DNA from: Hyphomicrobiales bacterium
GTDB lineage: Bacteria; Pseudomonadota; Alphaproteobacteria; Rhizobiales; Beijerinckiaceae
Assembly: GCA_017302635.1 (NCBI GenBank)
Contig: JAFLCX010000001.1
Span: 558,001 to 622,000 of the forward strand
Length of the DNA: 64,000 nt
Reading direction: 5' to 3'
Part shown: positions 9,067 through 19,636 of the stretch, piece after piece
Layout: the number at the start of each line of letters is the position of its first letter
Position numbering within the stretch: the first letter of the stretch is position 1
Position numbers and translations under genes: made by a program
The notes under the pieces: generated by a model
Seen by the model: only the letters and a program-made list of their open reading frames with translations
What the model was told of the DNA's origin: nothing
Databases searched by the model: none

Positions 9067-10152
9067 ATGCCATCTCCCCTTCTGGCTTTGGGCGCCATCA
9101 GCGGCACGTCGATGGATGCGATTGACGTCGCCCTGATCCGCACCGATGGCGAGAGCATCGTCGAGCCAATCGGCGGTGCCGCCTACTCTTACCCGGCCGA
9201 ACTCAAGGCGCGGCTGATGGCGGCACTCGTCGATCCGGAGATCGCGGAAACCGACCCGTTGGCCGAGCTTGAAATGGCCGTGACGGATGCTTTCGCGGAG
9301 GCAATTTCGCGGTTTCTCACCGAGAAAGACGTCGCGCAGGTCGATCTTGTCGGCCTGCACGGCCAGACGGTCTGGCATCGTCCGGAAAAGCGATTCACAC
9401 GCCAGTTGGGGGATGGCCAAAGGCTCGCGAACAGGCTCGGAATTCCGGTTGTGAACCGCTTTCGCCATGCCGATGTCGCTGCGGGCGGACAGGGCGCGCC
9501 GTTTGTACCGCTCTACCACGCGGCGCTGGCGCGGGGGCTGGCTCAACCACTCGTGGTGCTCAATCTGGGAGGTGTTGCGAATATCACCTACCTTGATGGT
9601 GATGAGATTCTTGCTTGTGACACCGGCCCGGCCTCAGCGCTGATTGACGATCGCATGCGCCAGCATTTCGGGCGTGAATACGACGCCAATGGCGAGATCG
9701 CGCGGTCCGGCCGGGTGGACAGGGCCATTCTCGATAGCCTGATGCAGAACCCGTTCTTTGCAGCGCCTTTGCCGAAATCGCTGGACCGGAACGATTTTCA
9801 TCAGCGGGCCAAAATCGTCGATCCGCTTTCGCCATCCGATCAGATCGCGACGCTCACCGCTTTTACAATCGAAGCCACCGCAGCCATTCTGGGTCAGTTG
9901 CCACGAGCCCCGCATCGCTGGCTGGTGACGGGTGGCGGGCGGCACAACGCCATGTTCATGCGCGGCTTCGCCGAACGCTTGCGTGTGCCGGTCGAACCGG
10001 TGGAGGCGGTGGGCTGGAATGGCGATCTGCTGGAAGCCGAGTGTTTCGGCTATCTCGCCGCCCGCTCCCGCAAGAACCTCCCGCTCAGCCTGCCGACAAC
10101 GACAGGCGCGCCGGAGGCGATGCCGGGCGGGGAATTCTGGTTGCCCACCTAA
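9067..10152 (+). CDS. anmK: Anhydro-N-acetylmuramic acid kinase
   Basis: A 361-residue ASKHA-fold kinase. It opens and phosphorylates 1,6-anhydro-MurNAc to MurNAc-6-phosphate in peptidoglycan recycling. Motifs are LGAISGTSMDAIDVALI (phosphate-binding N-terminal loop), VGLHGQTVWHRP with the catalytic region, LNLGGVANITYL, CDTGPASALIDD and VTGGGRHNAMFM. The MurQ etherase that normally acts next was not found in this window. The last 4 bases overlap the end of the convergent phosphatase gene. Confidence 0.95.
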   Translation: MPSPLLALGAISGTSMDAIDVALIRTDGESIVEPIGGAAYSYPAELKARLMAALVDPEIAETDPLAELEMAVTDAFAEAISRFLTEKDVAQVDLVGLHGQTVWHRPEKRFTRQLGDGQRLANRLGIPVVNRFRHADVAAGGQGAPFVPLYHAALARGLAQPLVVLNLGGVANITYLDGDEILACDTGPASALIDDRMRQHFGREYDANGEIARSGRVDRAILDSLMQNPFFAAPLPKSLDRNDFHQRAKIVDPLSPSDQIATLTAFTIEATAAILGQLPRAPHRWLVTGGGRHNAMFMRGFAERLRVPVEPVEAVGWNGDLLEAECFGYLAARSRKNLPLSLPTTTGAPEAMPGGEFWLPT

Positions 10153-10610
10153 CCGGCAACCTTGCCCTTGAGCCGCCCGCCGATCTCATCTCGGATCAGT
10201 TTATCCAGGGTATCGCGCACCTCGCGATAGGCCAGCATGCGCTGCTCGCGCGTGCCGGTCGCCTGCGTCGCATCGGGGATGGGCCAATGCAGTAGCTCGA
10301 CCGCGGTGGCGCGCAGGGCCTCCTTCGTGCGGGCATGGGCTTCCGGCGAGAGGGCGATGATGAGATCGAAGCCTTCGTAATCCACCTCTTCGAGCACATG
10401 CGGTTGATCGTTCTCGAATTCGATTCCGATTTCACGCAAGGCGGCGAGCATGAAGGGGTCGCGTTCGGATTTCTGCAATCCGGCGCTATCGACATAGATG
10501 TGCCGGCCATAGCGGATGCGCGTCATTGCCTCGGCCATCGGCGAGCGCACGGCATTGAGAGAGCAGACGAACAGAACCGCCTGAAGCGGATTGCGGCCTT
10601 CGGCACTCAT
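10149..10610 (-). CDS. Low-molecular-weight protein-tyrosine-phosphatase/arsenate reductase-like protein
   Basis: A 153-residue LMW-PTP fold protein. The phosphate loop CSLNAVRSP gives CX5R at residues 16-22, and the general-acid region near the C-terminus reads WPIPDAT. ATG at 10610 overlaps the UPF0262 stop in an ATGA, indicating translational coupling, so I prefer it to the ATG 18 bases upstream. The hisD - UPF0262 - phosphatase order is typical of Hyphomicrobiales. The family includes protein-tyrosine phosphatases and thioredoxin-type arsenate reductases. No arsenic genes are nearby, so a phosphatase role is more likely. Confidence 0.85.
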   Translation of the reverse strand: MSAEGRNPLQAVLFVCSLNAVRSPMAEAMTRIRYGRHIYVDSAGLQKSERDPFMLAALREIGIEFENDQPHVLEEVDYEGFDLIIALSPEAHARTKEALRATAVELLHWPIPDATQATGTREQRMLAYREVRDTLDKLIRDEIGGRLKGKVAG

Positions 10611-11089
10611 CGATCCTGCCCTTTCCATGAGAGGGCGACGATGAGCGTGAAGAAGCGGCGCGCAGTCTTGTGATCGATCTCGATCTTGCCTTCGAGGCGC
10701 TCCATGACGAGACCTGCCCCTTCATCATGCACGCCGCGCCGCCCCATATCGATCGCCTCGATCCGTTCGGGCGAGGCGGAACGGATGGCCTCGTAATAGC
10801 TCTCGCAGATCAGGAAATAATCCTTGATCTGCTTGCGGAAGGGCGAGAGCGACAGGAGATGCATCACGACCGGGCTGCCATCTTCCTTGCGGATATCGAA
10901 CGAGAGCTTGCCCGCCACGAGCCCGAGATTGAGCGCGAACGGCCCGTCATGCCCCGGCGGCGAAAAGAGATTTTCCTCGATCAGATCATAGATCGCGACA
11001 GCGCGCTCATGCTCCTGATCGGGTGTGCCGCGCTCGATCGAGGCTTCATCGAGCGTGATCGCGACAAGGCGCTTGTTCGCGTTCGGCAT
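10607..11089 (-). CDS. UPF0262 family protein
   Basis: 160 residues of a conserved alphaproteobacterial family without known function. Recognisable stretches are [52 protein letters not shown] and [20 protein letters not shown]. No transmembrane segment or signal peptide. ATG at 11089 is chosen; ATG at 11098, overlapping the hisD stop, is an alternative. Lies between hisD and the phosphatase with overlaps on both sides, so the three form one operon. Confidence 0.9.
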   Translation of the reverse strand: MPNANKRLVAITLDEASIERGTPDQEHERAVAIYDLIEENLFSPPGHDGPFALNLGLVAGKLSFDIRKEDGSPVVMHLLSLSPFRKQIKDYFLICESYYEAIRSASPERIEAIDMGRRGVHDEGAGLVMERLEGKIEIDHKTARRFFTLIVALSWKGQDR

Positions 11090-11090
11090 C

Positions 11091-12386
11091 TCACGCATCC
11101 CCGAGCCGTATGGAAACCGAGCGGGCATGGGCCTGAAGTCCCTCGGCCTCGCCCAAGGTCACGGCGGCAGGGCCGATAGCACGGAGCTGTTCGGGCCCGC
11201 AGCGCAGAAGCGAGGTGCGCTTGACGAAATCATAGACGCCGAGCCCCGAAGCAAACCGCGCCGAGCGCGCGGTGGGCAGCACGTGGTTCGAACCGCCGAC
11301 ATAGTCGCCGACAGCCTCGGGTGTGTGCTCGCCGAGAAAAATCGCGCCGGCATCGGAAATGGTGGCCGCGACGGCATCGGGCTCAGCGCTCATGATCTCA
11401 AGATGCTCGGGCGCGAGGCGGTTCGAGAGAGTGGCCGCTTCGGCCATATCCTTCACAAGCACGATCGCGCCATTGTCGCGCCAGCTTGCGGCGGCAATTT
11501 TCTGACGCTGAAGGCTGGCGAGCTGGCGCTCCAGTTCAGTCGCGACAGCTTCCCCGAGCGCAGGATCATCGGTGATGAGGATGGATTGCGCGGCTTCATC
11601 ATGTTCCGCCTGTGCAAGAAGGTCCGCCGCAATGAAATCGGCGCGGGCGGTCTTGTCGGCGATCACCACGACCTCCGAGGGGCCGGCGATCATATCGATG
11701 CCGACCTGGCCGAAAACCTGCCGTTTCGCTGCGGCAACATAGGCATTGCCCGGACCGACAATCTTGAACACGGGGCGGATCGTCTCGGTTCCGTAGGCGA
11801 GTGCTGCCACGGCCTGCGCACCGCCAACACGATAGATTTCGTCGACTCCACCGATCTGCGCCGCTGCCAGTACGAGGGGCGAGATCACGCCATCAGGCGT
11901 CGGCACCACCATCACAAGGCGCGAAACACCCGCGACTTTCGCCGGGATTGCATTCATCAGCACCGAAGATGGATAGCTCGCCGAACCGCCCGGCACATAG
12001 AGCCCCACGGCGGAAATCGGGCTCCAGCGCCAGCCGAGTTCAACGCCCAGCGCATCGGTGAAGCGCATATCAGCCGGTTTCTGCCGCTCGTGATAGGCTC
12101 GGATGCGCGACGCAGCGAGTTCGAGGGCGGCAAGATCAGCGGCCGAGCAGCGCGCGCGAGCCGCGCGGATTTCGGCAGCATTGATCGCGATGCCCAGTTT
12201 GCCGAGATCAGCCCGGTCAAATTTCAAAGAATATTCAGCCAGAGCCGCATCGCCGCGCGCCCGCACATCGGCGATGATGGCATGCACGGCCCGGTCGACA
12301 TCCTCGGAGACCTCACGCTTCAACCCGAGCAGGGTCTGGAAGCCCTTCTCGAAATCCGGATCAAGGGAGGAAAGACGGTACACCAT
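11091..12386 (-). CDS. hisD: Histidinol dehydrogenase
   Basis: A 431-residue Zn-dependent enzyme performing the last two NAD-dependent oxidations of histidine synthesis (histidinol to histidine). Motifs are [38 protein letters not shown] and [12 protein letters not shown], the last containing Zn/active-site residues. The start [16 protein letters not shown] at 12386 fits the family; 41 in-frame codons upstream are low-complexity and rejected. First gene of hisD - UPF0262 - phosphatase. Confidence 0.96.
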   Translation of the reverse strand: MVYRLSSLDPDFEKGFQTLLGLKREVSEDVDRAVHAIIADVRARGDAALAEYSLKFDRADLGKLGIAINAAEIRAARARCSAADLAALELAASRIRAYHERQKPADMRFTDALGVELGWRWSPISAVGLYVPGGSASYPSSVLMNAIPAKVAGVSRLVMVVPTPDGVISPLVLAAAQIGGVDEIYRVGGAQAVAALAYGTETIRPVFKIVGPGNAYVAAAKRQVFGQVGIDMIAGPSEVVVIADKTARADFIAADLLAQAEHDEAAQSILITDDPALGEAVATELERQLASLQRQKIAAASWRDNGAIVLVKDMAEAATLSNRLAPEHLEIMSAEPDAVAATISDAGAIFLGEHTPEAVGDYVGGSNHVLPTARSARFASGLGVYDFVKRTSLLRCGPEQLRAIGPAAVTLGEAEGLQAHARSVSIRLGDA

Positions 12387-12613
12387 TCGAAACGGCCAAA
12401 TGCGCAATCGTGAGCCCGGACGGGGCGACTCTTTTCCTGTTAACGGGCTCGCACGCTTGCCGCAATGCGGGAAAAGACAGGAGGGGCATGAAGCGGGTGA
12501 ATGGTCCAACGGAAAGAAGCGTTCACGACGTCTTCAGGCATGGGGTGCACAATCACCGAAAGAGGGTATGATCGGGCCATCGAGTGCCGATCCAGAATGC
12601 AGGAGGCTCCATC

Positions 12614-13003
12614 ATGTTGCGCCCGTCCCGCCTTGTCCGCTCCGCCTTTGGCGCGTTCCTCGCGCTTGTGATGTTCGGAGGCGCGAGTTTCGCGCAGTAT
12701 TACTACCAGCCCGCACCGCGCTACTACCCGTCGCCGCGCTACGTGCCGGAACCCTATCATGGGCAGGGCTATTACGGGCCGCGCCCGCGTTATCAGGAGC
12801 GCTATTTCGAGGACGATTTTGATTATCGGCCGCGCCGCAGGGGCAATCCGAATGCCGATCACGGCTATTCGCGCGGCGGTTTGGGTTCGGTCTGTGTGAC
12901 CTCGCGCGGGAATTGCGGTGTCGGCGCACTGGTGCCGATCGGCTCGGGCTGCCGCTGCAACATTCCCGGTTTCGGGCGCAAGTCCGGCCAGGTCGGAGGC
13001 TGA
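12614..13003 (+). CDS. Secreted Tyr/Pro/Arg-rich protein of unknown function
   Basis: 129 residues. A signal peptide (about 1-27, LALVMFGGASFAQ) is followed by a Tyr-rich low-complexity part (YYYQPAPRYYPSPRYV and similar). A small C-terminal Cys-containing part follows: SVCVTSRGNCGVGALVPIGS then GCRCNIPGFG, with four cysteines. A strong ribosome site (GGAGG, 9 bases upstream) sets the start. Similar exported small proteins are common in Hyphomicrobiales, with no known function. Divergent from hisD across 227 bases that I read as promoter space. Confidence 0.75.
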   Translation: MLRPSRLVRSAFGAFLALVMFGGASFAQYYYQPAPRYYPSPRYVPEPYHGQGYYGPRPRYQERYFEDDFDYRPRRRGNPNADHGYSRGGLGSVCVTSRGNCGVGALVPIGSGCRCNIPGFGRKSGQVGG

Positions 13004-13024
13004 TGCGCCGTTCCTGCAAGACAG

Positions 13025-13053
13025 AAAAAGGGCGCTTCGCAGCGCCCTTTTTT
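13025..13053. terminator. Bidirectional rho-independent terminator
   Basis: AAAAAGGGCGC, a 6-base TTCGCA loop, then GCGCCCTTTTTT. The perfect stem has A-runs on the left and T-runs on the right, so it can stop the secreted-protein gene (+) and murA (-). Confidence 0.93.
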
Positions 13054-13071
13054 GTTGCCAATGCGGCGGCT

Positions 13072-14361
13072 TCAGCCCCGGATGCGCTCAACCTCCGCGC
13101 CACAGCGCTGAAGCTTCGATTCGAGCTGCTCGAATCCGCGATCGAGGTGATAAACTCGGTTGATCATCGTCTCGCCTTCCGCCGCCAGCGCCGCAATGAC
13201 GAGGCTGACCGAGGCACGCAAATCAGTTGCCATCACCGGCGCGCCCTTGAGCACCGGCATACCTTCAACAATGGCCGTATCGCCATCAAGCCGGATTTTC
13301 GCACCGAAACGGGCCAACTCCGAGACGTGCATGAAACGGTTTTCGAAAATCGTCTCGGTGATGCGCGAGGTGCCCTGTGCCTTGGTCATCAGGGCCATGA
13401 ATTGCGCCTGCAGATCGGTCGGAAAGCCGGGGAAGGCTTCGGTCTCGATATTCACCGCGGCGAGGCCATTGCCGTTGCGGCTGACGCGGATGGAATTCTC
13501 AGTCGTTGTCACGGTCGCACCGGCATCAGAGAGCCGGTCGAGCGCGGATTGCAGGAGATGAGGCTGAACATCGGTCAGGGTCACGTCGCCGCCGGCCATC
13601 GCCGTGGCGAAAGCATAGGTGCCGGCCTCGATCCGGTCCGGCAGCACGCGGTGATGCGCCCCTTTCAGGGAGCCGACGCCGGTAACCTCCAGCACGGAGG
13701 TGTCGATGCCGGAGATTTTCGCGCCCATTTTCACGAGGCAGCGAGCGAGATCACCCACTTCCGGCTCACGTGCTGCATTGCGGATGATCGATGTCCCGTG
13801 TGCGAGAACCGCCGCCATCAGTGCGGTATGCGTACCGCCGACCGTGACTTTCGCAAAATCGATCTCGCCACCCTTCAGACCCTTCGGCGCGCGGGCCAGA
13901 ACATAACCACCTTCGATCTCGATCTCGGCACCGAGCTTCTCCAAAGCCATGAGCAGAAGATCGACCGGGCGCGTGCCGATGGCGCAGCCGCCGGGCAGCG
14001 AGACCTTCGCCTCGCCCATCCGCGCCAGCAGGGGTGCGACCACCCAAAAGCTTGCGCGCATCTGCGAGACCAGCTCATAGGGCGCAACGGTATCGACAAT
14101 CGATCCGGCGGTGAGTTTCACTGTCTCGCCGTCATCCTCGCGGTCGCCCAGACGCTTGCCGGCCACGGTGATATCGACCCCGTGATTGCCCAAAATCCGC
14201 TTGAGCATCCGCACATCCGACAGGCGCGGCACGTTCTCGAGGGTGAGTGTTTCGGGCGTGAGCAGGCTCGCGATCATCAGCGGCAAAGCCGCGTTCTTCG
14301 CGCCTGAAACCGGGATCGTGCCGTGCAATTTGGCTCCGCCCACGATCCTGATTCGATCCAT
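13072..14361 (-). CDS. murA: UDP-N-acetylglucosamine 1-carboxyvinyltransferase
   Basis: A 429-residue EPSP-synthase-fold enzyme for the first committed step of peptidoglycan synthesis, adding enolpyruvyl from PEP to UDP-GlcNAc. Lys22-Asn23 (SGAKNAALP) and the catalytic, fosfomycin-sensitive Cys at residue 126 ([12 protein letters not shown]) are intact. Late motifs such as [13 protein letters not shown] and [14 protein letters not shown] are present. The start is [18 protein letters not shown] two codons upstream is an alternative. Preceded on the same strand by a small basic protein gene. Confidence 0.96.
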   Translation of the reverse strand: MDRIRIVGGAKLHGTIPVSGAKNAALPLMIASLLTPETLTLENVPRLSDVRMLKRILGNHGVDITVAGKRLGDREDDGETVKLTAGSIVDTVAPYELVSQMRASFWVVAPLLARMGEAKVSLPGGCAIGTRPVDLLLMALEKLGAEIEIEGGYVLARAPKGLKGGEIDFAKVTVGGTHTALMAAVLAHGTSIIRNAAREPEVGDLARCLVKMGAKISGIDTSVLEVTGVGSLKGAHHRVLPDRIEAGTYAFATAMAGGDVTLTDVQPHLLQSALDRLSDAGATVTTTENSIRVSRNGNGLAAVNIETEAFPGFPTDLQAQFMALMTKAQGTSRITETIFENRFMHVSELARFGAKIRLDGDTAIVEGMPVLKGAPVMATDLRASVSLVIAALAAEGETMINRVYHLDRGFEQLESKLQRCGAEVERIRG

Positions 14362-14427
14362 GCCCATCACTCCGAGAATTTCGCGGCGCTGCTTTGCCAC
14401 GCTCCGAAGGGAATGACAAATCGAGCT

Positions 14428-14577
14428 TCAGCGCTTGGGCGAAGTCTCGGGCGGAACTATGGCAGATTGTTCGTCGGCGTCGCGTTTGCGGGCCTGCTTT
14501 TTCCGTTTGCGCAAGTTGTCGCGCAGGGCTGCGGCAAGGCGTTCCTGCCGCAGTTCGGCGGGCTTCTTCGGGCTCAT
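14428..14577 (-). CDS. Small basic protein upstream of murA
   Basis: 49 residues (start MSPKKPAELRQERLAAAL), highly charged, with an amphipathic helix RLAAALRDNLRKRKKQARKR. Short proteins of this kind (RLAAALRxNLxRRKxQAR) sit next to murA in many Hyphomicrobiales genomes; the function is unknown. An upstream in-frame ATG at 14607 with a better ribosome site would add 10 residues. The gap to murA is 66 bases on the same strand. Confidence 0.6.
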   Translation of the reverse strand: MSPKKPAELRQERLAAALRDNLRKRKKQARKRDADEQSAIVPPETSPKR

Positions 14578-14730
14578 GCGCGCTTCGCCCTTGACCTTTT
14601 CGCTCATTCCGCCTTGATCCATAAATGAGTGCCAGCGCTTGAGCAGCGTCAATGCCGAAGCTTCCCGCGGCTGGCAAGAGAGGCTATCGGGGGAGCGGCC
14701 CGAGAGGGCCGAAGAAGAAAGGCAAACGGC

Positions 14731-15969
14731 TTGTTCGATTATTCAGAAGCCTTCCGCGCCGTCCGCAAGACGCTTGAAGCCGAGCGTCGCTACCGTGTCT
14801 TTCAGGAAATCGCGCGTGACAGCGCCCGCTTCCCGCATGCGACCTGGGCTGGCCCCGACGGCACGCGGGATGTCACCGTGTGGTGCACCAACGATTATCT
14901 GGGCATGGGCCGCCACCCGGAAGTGATTGCGGCAATGGTGGCCGAGGCCGAGCGTGGGTCTGTGGGAGCCGGCGGCACCCGCAACATTTCCGGCAACAGC
15001 GCCGCGCTTGTCGCCCTCGAAGAAGAAATCGCCGACCTGCACGGCAAGGAGGCGGCCCTCGTCTTCTCGTCGGGATATGTCGCGAACCAATCCGCCATTG
15101 CCGCGATCGCTGGCGCCTTGCAGGACTGCGTGATCCTCTCCGATCAGGGCAACCACAACTCGATGATCGAGGGCGTGCGTCGCGCTGGACGCGAGCGGAT
15201 GATTTTCCCGCACAATGATCTTGCAGCGCTCGAAGACATGCTGGCGGGCTTGGCACCCGAGCGGCCCAAGCTCATCGTGTTCGAAAGCGTCTATTCGATG
15301 GATGGCGATGTCTCGCCCATCGGAGCCATCACGCGCCTCGCGCGCCAATATGGCGCGATGACCTATATCGATGAGGTGCACGCCGTCGGCCTCTACGGTC
15401 CGCGCGGGGCGGGCTATGCGGAAGAAACCGGCGTGATGGGCGAACTCGATATCGTTCAGGGCACGTTGGGGAAAGGGTTTGGCTGCTTCGGCGGATATAT
15501 CGCCGCCAGCCGTGACGTGATTGATGCCGTGCGCTCGACCGCTCACGGTTTCATTTTCACGACCGCCTTGCCGCCGCCCGTTGCCGCCGCCGCGCGGGCC
15601 TCGATCCGCCATCTCAAGGCGTCCGGAGCCGAGCGCCTCGCCCAGCGTCGGCAGGTGACGCGCACCAAGGCGCGTTTGGCGGAGACGGGGATTCCCGTGC
15701 TCGACAACCCCACTCATATCGTGCCGGTGATGATCGGGGATTCAGCCAAGGCGAAAGAAGCCAGCGATATGCTGCTGGAGCAGCACGGGCTTTACATCCA
15801 GCCGATCAACTACCCTACGGTAGCGCGCGGTACGGAGCGCCTGCGCATTACACCCTCGCCATTTCATACTGATGCGATGATCGATACGCTGGCTCTGGCT
15901 TTGGCCGATGTTTTCGACCGGCTCGGCCTGGAGCGCGAAACGGTTGACCATCGCCTCGCGGCCGAGTGA
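14731..15969 (+). CDS. hemA: 5-aminolevulinate synthase (TTG start)
   Basis: A 412-residue PLP enzyme condensing glycine and succinyl-CoA to 5-aminolevulinate, the C4 route to heme in alphaproteobacteria. Motifs are [44 protein letters not shown] and [14 protein letters not shown]. The frame has an ATG at 14629, but the family starts at [19 protein letters not shown] at 14731 with AAGAAAGG upstream fits, and it places the PLP lysine at residue 248, the number in the Rhodobacter capsulatus enzyme. Convergent with the phasin gene. Confidence 0.95.
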   Translation: MFDYSEAFRAVRKTLEAERRYRVFQEIARDSARFPHATWAGPDGTRDVTVWCTNDYLGMGRHPEVIAAMVAEAERGSVGAGGTRNISGNSAALVALEEEIADLHGKEAALVFSSGYVANQSAIAAIAGALQDCVILSDQGNHNSMIEGVRRAGRERMIFPHNDLAALEDMLAGLAPERPKLIVFESVYSMDGDVSPIGAITRLARQYGAMTYIDEVHAVGLYGPRGAGYAEETGVMGELDIVQGTLGKGFGCFGGYIAASRDVIDAVRSTAHGFIFTTALPPPVAAAARASIRHLKASGAERLAQRRQVTRTKARLAETGIPVLDNPTHIVPVMIGDSAKAKEASDMLLEQHGLYIQPINYPTVARGTERLRITPSPFHTDAMIDTLALALADVFDRLGLERETVDHRLAAE

Positions 15970-16001
15970 GAGGTCTGCGCGACCCATAGAGGTGATCAAA
16001 G

Positions 16002-16029
16002 AAAAAGCCGGGCGGAGTGCCCGGCTTTT
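16002..16029. terminator. Bidirectional rho-independent terminator
   Basis: AAAAAGCCGGGC, loop GGAGT, GCCCGGCTTTT between the convergent hemA and phasin genes. The stem is perfect, with U-runs in both directions. Confidence 0.9.
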
Positions 16030-16053
16030 GTGTGTTATGCCGAGATTGGACGG

Positions 16054-16527
16054 TTATTTCTTCTTCGTGGCCTTGGCAGCGGCATCCTTGGCCGCGGCAA
16101 CGGTTTTCTCGACCGCATCGCGCGCCTTGTCCTGTGCCTTGCGGGTCTCGGTCACAAATTCGGCGGCGGCGGCCCGCGTCTGGGCTTGGATGGCCTGACC
16201 GGCATCCTGAATCTGTCCGCGCATCGAGGCGAAGGTCTTGGTCATGTATTCGGTCTGGAGCTTCATGACCTCATCCACGCTCTTCGCCTTGACGAGTTTT
16301 GCGGCAAGATCGAAGGCTGCGGCGACATTCTGTTCGGTGAAGGCCATCGTCTTGCGGCGCAAATCGAGCGCCTGCTTCTGCGCCGAGCCCGCCTTTTCAT
16401 CCAGTCCGCGCGCGGCCTCATCCGCCGCCTGCATCATCTTCTCGAACCCGGTGCGCGCTTGCTGCACGCCCTGATCCAGCACTTCACGCACTTCTTCCGG
16501 CACGCTGAACGATGGCCCGTTCGACAT
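16054..16527 (-). CDS. Phasin-family protein
   Basis: 157 residues, almost all helical, with heptad-like Ala/Lys-rich stretches (ATEN-like FTEQNVAAAFDLAAKLVKAK, then EVMKLQTEYMTKTFASM). The C-terminus is Lys-rich (AAAKATKKK). This is the phasin pattern: a polyhydroxyalkanoate granule-coating protein in the cytoplasm. The start MSNGPSFSVPEEVR follows an AAGGAG site 9 bases upstream. A second, longer phasin lies at 26.2-27.1 kb. Monocistronic by its context. Confidence 0.87.
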   Translation of the reverse strand: MSNGPSFSVPEEVREVLDQGVQQARTGFEKMMQAADEAARGLDEKAGSAQKQALDLRRKTMAFTEQNVAAAFDLAAKLVKAKSVDEVMKLQTEYMTKTFASMRGQIQDAGQAIQAQTRAAAAEFVTETRKAQDKARDAVEKTVAAAKDAAAKATKKK

Positions 16528-16790
16528 TGTCTGACACTCCTTCTCCCGGTTAGGCCCGGACATTCTCCTCTGAGGGAATTCCGGAACTTGCACAGGCTAG
16601 CACCGTTCCTGCACCGCCGTTAATGATGTTTTCGCTTTCAGCGGCGCGAAAGGCGTTTCCCACATGGACCTTGCGCACCAACGGATTTATTGAAAATTTG
16701 TAAACAGGTGTCCCAAAAAGGATCACCTTAGCCGACGGCTCTTCGGCCGGAAGGTGTTTCAGTATCGCGTCTTTGTGAGGTTTTTCGGCG

Positions 16791-19634
16791 ATGTCTGGCA
16801 GTGGCGTAACCGCGGACGGTGAGGGGCTGCTGGATCTGGTCGGTCCGGAGGCGATGGCTGTTCTGGCAGCCGAAACTGCAGGTGCGATGCTGATCGGCGG
16901 CGATGGCAGGCAAGTCCTGTGGGCGAATGATCAGGCTGCCTCGGCGCTTGGTGTCGCGAATGCCTCGGCGCTCATGGCGCAGCCCCTGCCCGACAATGCG
17001 CCCGGAACCGATCGTTTCCGCGCGCTGATGACGGCTCCTGCCTCGGCCACGCCAAGCCTCGAACGCCTGCGCTTCTTCATCGGCTTCCGGGGCGTGATGC
17101 GGATTGCATTCTGCCGCCGGATTACGCTCAGGCACGGCACCCCGGCGATTGTTGTCGCTTTCACACAGAACGAACCCGGCCAGATACAGGCCGATGGCTT
17201 GCCAGCCGTCCTGACGATCGAGGTCGCCCGCGCGGCACCGGAACCATTCCGCACGCCGTCGGGCAATCCCCTCGCCGAAATCGCTGCGGCGATTGAAGAA
17301 CAACTCGCTCAGCCGATTGTCGAGGCCAGCACATCGACCTCGCCGGCATGGCTCCAGGTTCCGAAAGTTGAACGGCGCGCCCTGCGCTTCCTGTTTTCGC
17401 TCGATGCGCAAGGCTTCGTGCGTTCCGTTTCGCCACCGCTCGCCGCAACCGTTGGCGCGGGGCCCGCGGCGATCGAGGGCAGACTGCTGCCCGATGTCGT
17501 TCGGGCCTATGATCCCGATGCCGCCGACGAGATTGAGGTCGCGATCACAGACGGCGAGACATTCACCGGCATTCGCGTGCATTGGCCAGTGGAGGGTGCG
17601 GATATCACCGTTCCTGTTGATCTATCGGCTCTGCCTCTGATCGAACAGACCATTGGTCTCAAAGGGTTTTCCGGCTTCGGACATTGCCGCACCGATATGG
17701 TGGAAGCGAACAGCAGCGCCCTGCCTCAGATTGCCGAAGCGCGCTCCGAACTCGCGGATGAGCGGATCGAGGCGGCGCCTTCTGCAACTGAACCGGAATC
17801 GGTCGGTTCGCGAGATGAAGGCGAGATCGTGGACGCCGATGACGAGCGGCGAGCTGCCGGGCGTGTGCCCGCGCCGGAGGACGGTGCCAATGTCGTCTCG
17901 CTGCGCACAGGGCAGCCGACCAGCCCGCTGCCGGGTTTCCAGCGGCATGGGCTTTCAATGTCGGAGCGGAATGCGTTCCGCGAGATCGCCAAGGCCCTGG
18001 GCGCGCGTTTTGACGAGGATGAAACGCTGCCCGGCCTCGGCAAGCCCGAACCGGCCAGCGAGACACCCGGCAGGAACATCGATGAGGTGTTCGACCAACT
18101 CGCGGCAGCGGAATCGGAAACGCATCCCGCCACCCAACCGGCTTTCGCGCCGGTCCGGGCCGGGAACACCGATCTGCTGGACCGGCTGCCCATAGGGCTG
18201 CTTGTGCTCCGCGGCGATGATCCGCTCTATGCGAACCAGACCCTGCTTGACCTGACCGGGTACCCCGACTTCGCGCATTTCAAGGCCGAGGATGGCGCGC
18301 GCGCGATCTTCCGCAAGAGCACGCGCCCGAGCGCATCTTCCGGCGTCATCGAGACGGTGGTGCTCGCAAGCCGTGACGGCGAGATGATGCCAGTCGATTG
18401 CCATCTGCAGATGGTGGAATGGGAGAGCGCGCCGGCCACCTTGATCTCGCTCCGCCGCGCGGTCGAACTGGAACAGGGCAAAGCCCTGCGCTCTGTGGCG
18501 CTCGATCTCAAACGCTCCCGCGCGGATGTAGCGGAACTGCGCGCCATTCTCGATACCGCGACCGATGGGGTCGTCCTGCTGGACGAAACCGGTTCCGTTC
18601 TGGGTTTGAATGGCGCGGCCCAGGCCCTTTTCGGCGTCAACGAAAACGAAATGGTCGGCGAGAGTTTCACGCTGCTTCTTCACCGCGACAGCCATGCCGA
18701 TGCCCTCCACTATCTGGAAGGCATGCGGATGGCTGGCGTGCGCTCGATCCTGAATGACGGACGGGAGGTTTCGGGACGCGAGAAGAAGGGCGGTCGCATC
18801 CCGCTTTTCATGACAATCGGACGGATCAGCGAGGACGAGCCGAAGCGATTCTGCGCCGTCCTGCGCGACATGACCGCCTGGAAGCGGGCGGAAGCAGGAC
18901 TCAATGAGGCGCGTCAGGCCGCCGAGATCGCCAACGCCAAGAAAAGCGATTTCCTGGCCAAAATCAGCCATGAAATCCGCACGCCCATGAACGCCATCAT
19001 GGGCTTCGCGGACTTGATGCAGGAAGAGCGCCTCGGCCCGCTCGGAAACGAGAAATACAAGGAATATCTGGGGGATATCCGTACATCCGGCCAGCATGTC
19101 GTCAGCCTCGTGAATGATCTTCTCGATCTCGCGAAAATCGAAGCCGGGCGGATGGAACTGAATTTCGCCGCGACGGATCTCAACGCGATCGTGGCGAGTA
19201 CGGTGGCGATCATCCAGCCACAGGCGAACCAGAATCGCGTGCTCGTGCGCACGCAACTCGCGCAGAAGCTGCCTCCGGTCGTGGCAGATGAGCGCTCCAT
19301 CCGCCAGATCGTGCTCAACATGCTCTCGAACGCCACGCGCTTCACCGAAGCCGGTGGGCAGGTGATCGTCTCGACCTCGTTGCTCCCTTCCGGTGAGGTG
19401 ACGATCCGCATCCGTGACACCGGCATCGGCATGACCGCGAGCGAGATCGAACAGGCGCTCGAGCCCTTCCGTCAGGTGGGGCGTGATCGGTCTCGTGGCG
19501 GCACGGGCCTCGGCCTGCCGCTCACAAAGGCCTTGGTGGAAGCCAACCGCGCCAGTTTCGGAATTTCGTCGAAGCCGAGCGAAGGCACTTTGGTGGAGAT
19601 CACTTTCCCGCCGACGCGTGTGCTGGCGGAATAA
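16791..19634 (+). CDS. PdhS-like cytoplasmic PAS sensor histidine kinase
   Basis: 947 residues with no transmembrane segment. A long variable N-terminus contains weak PAS-like segments. Two clearer PAS domains follow at about 460-570 (LPIGLLVLRGDDPLYANQTL) and 583-700 (ATDGVVLLDETGSVLGLNGA). Then come HisKA with KISHEIRTPMNAIMGF (phospho-His 727) and HATPase (N box about 840, DTGIGM, GGTGLGLPL). The stretch from the HisKA box to LVNDLLDLAKIEAGRM resembles the PdhS/PleC/DivJ group that feeds DivK and controls the Hyphomicrobiales cell cycle. No receiver domain, so it is probably not CckA. No adjacent response regulator. Confidence 0.75.
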   Translation: MSGSGVTADGEGLLDLVGPEAMAVLAAETAGAMLIGGDGRQVLWANDQAASALGVANASALMAQPLPDNAPGTDRFRALMTAPASATPSLERLRFFIGFRGVMRIAFCRRITLRHGTPAIVVAFTQNEPGQIQADGLPAVLTIEVARAAPEPFRTPSGNPLAEIAAAIEEQLAQPIVEASTSTSPAWLQVPKVERRALRFLFSLDAQGFVRSVSPPLAATVGAGPAAIEGRLLPDVVRAYDPDAADEIEVAITDGETFTGIRVHWPVEGADITVPVDLSALPLIEQTIGLKGFSGFGHCRTDMVEANSSALPQIAEARSELADERIEAAPSATEPESVGSRDEGEIVDADDERRAAGRVPAPEDGANVVSLRTGQPTSPLPGFQRHGLSMSERNAFREIAKALGARFDEDETLPGLGKPEPASETPGRNIDEVFDQLAAAESETHPATQPAFAPVRAGNTDLLDRLPIGLLVLRGDDPLYANQTLLDLTGYPDFAHFKAEDGARAIFRKSTRPSASSGVIETVVLASRDGEMMPVDCHLQMVEWESAPATLISLRRAVELEQGKALRSVALDLKRSRADVAELRAILDTATDGVVLLDETGSVLGLNGAAQALFGVNENEMVGESFTLLLHRDSHADALHYLEGMRMAGVRSILNDGREVSGREKKGGRIPLFMTIGRISEDEPKRFCAVLRDMTAWKRAEAGLNEARQAAEIANAKKSDFLAKISHEIRTPMNAIMGFADLMQEERLGPLGNEKYKEYLGDIRTSGQHVVSLVNDLLDLAKIEAGRMELNFAATDLNAIVASTVAIIQPQANQNRVLVRTQLAQKLPPVVADERSIRQIVLNMLSNATRFTEAGGQVIVSTSLLPSGEVTIRIRDTGIGMTASEIEQALEPFRQVGRDRSRGGTGLGLPLTKALVEANRASFGISSKPSEGTLVEITFPPTRVLAE

Positions 19635-19636
19635 CG

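Noticed and set aside
11025-12413. 462-codon open frame on the + strand
   Set aside because: Antisense to hisD and UPF0262, both of which carry family motifs; the translation resembles no protein.
17955-19256. 433-codon open frame on the - strand
   Set aside because: Antisense to the PdhS-like kinase, whose PAS, HisKA and HATPase motifs are clear.
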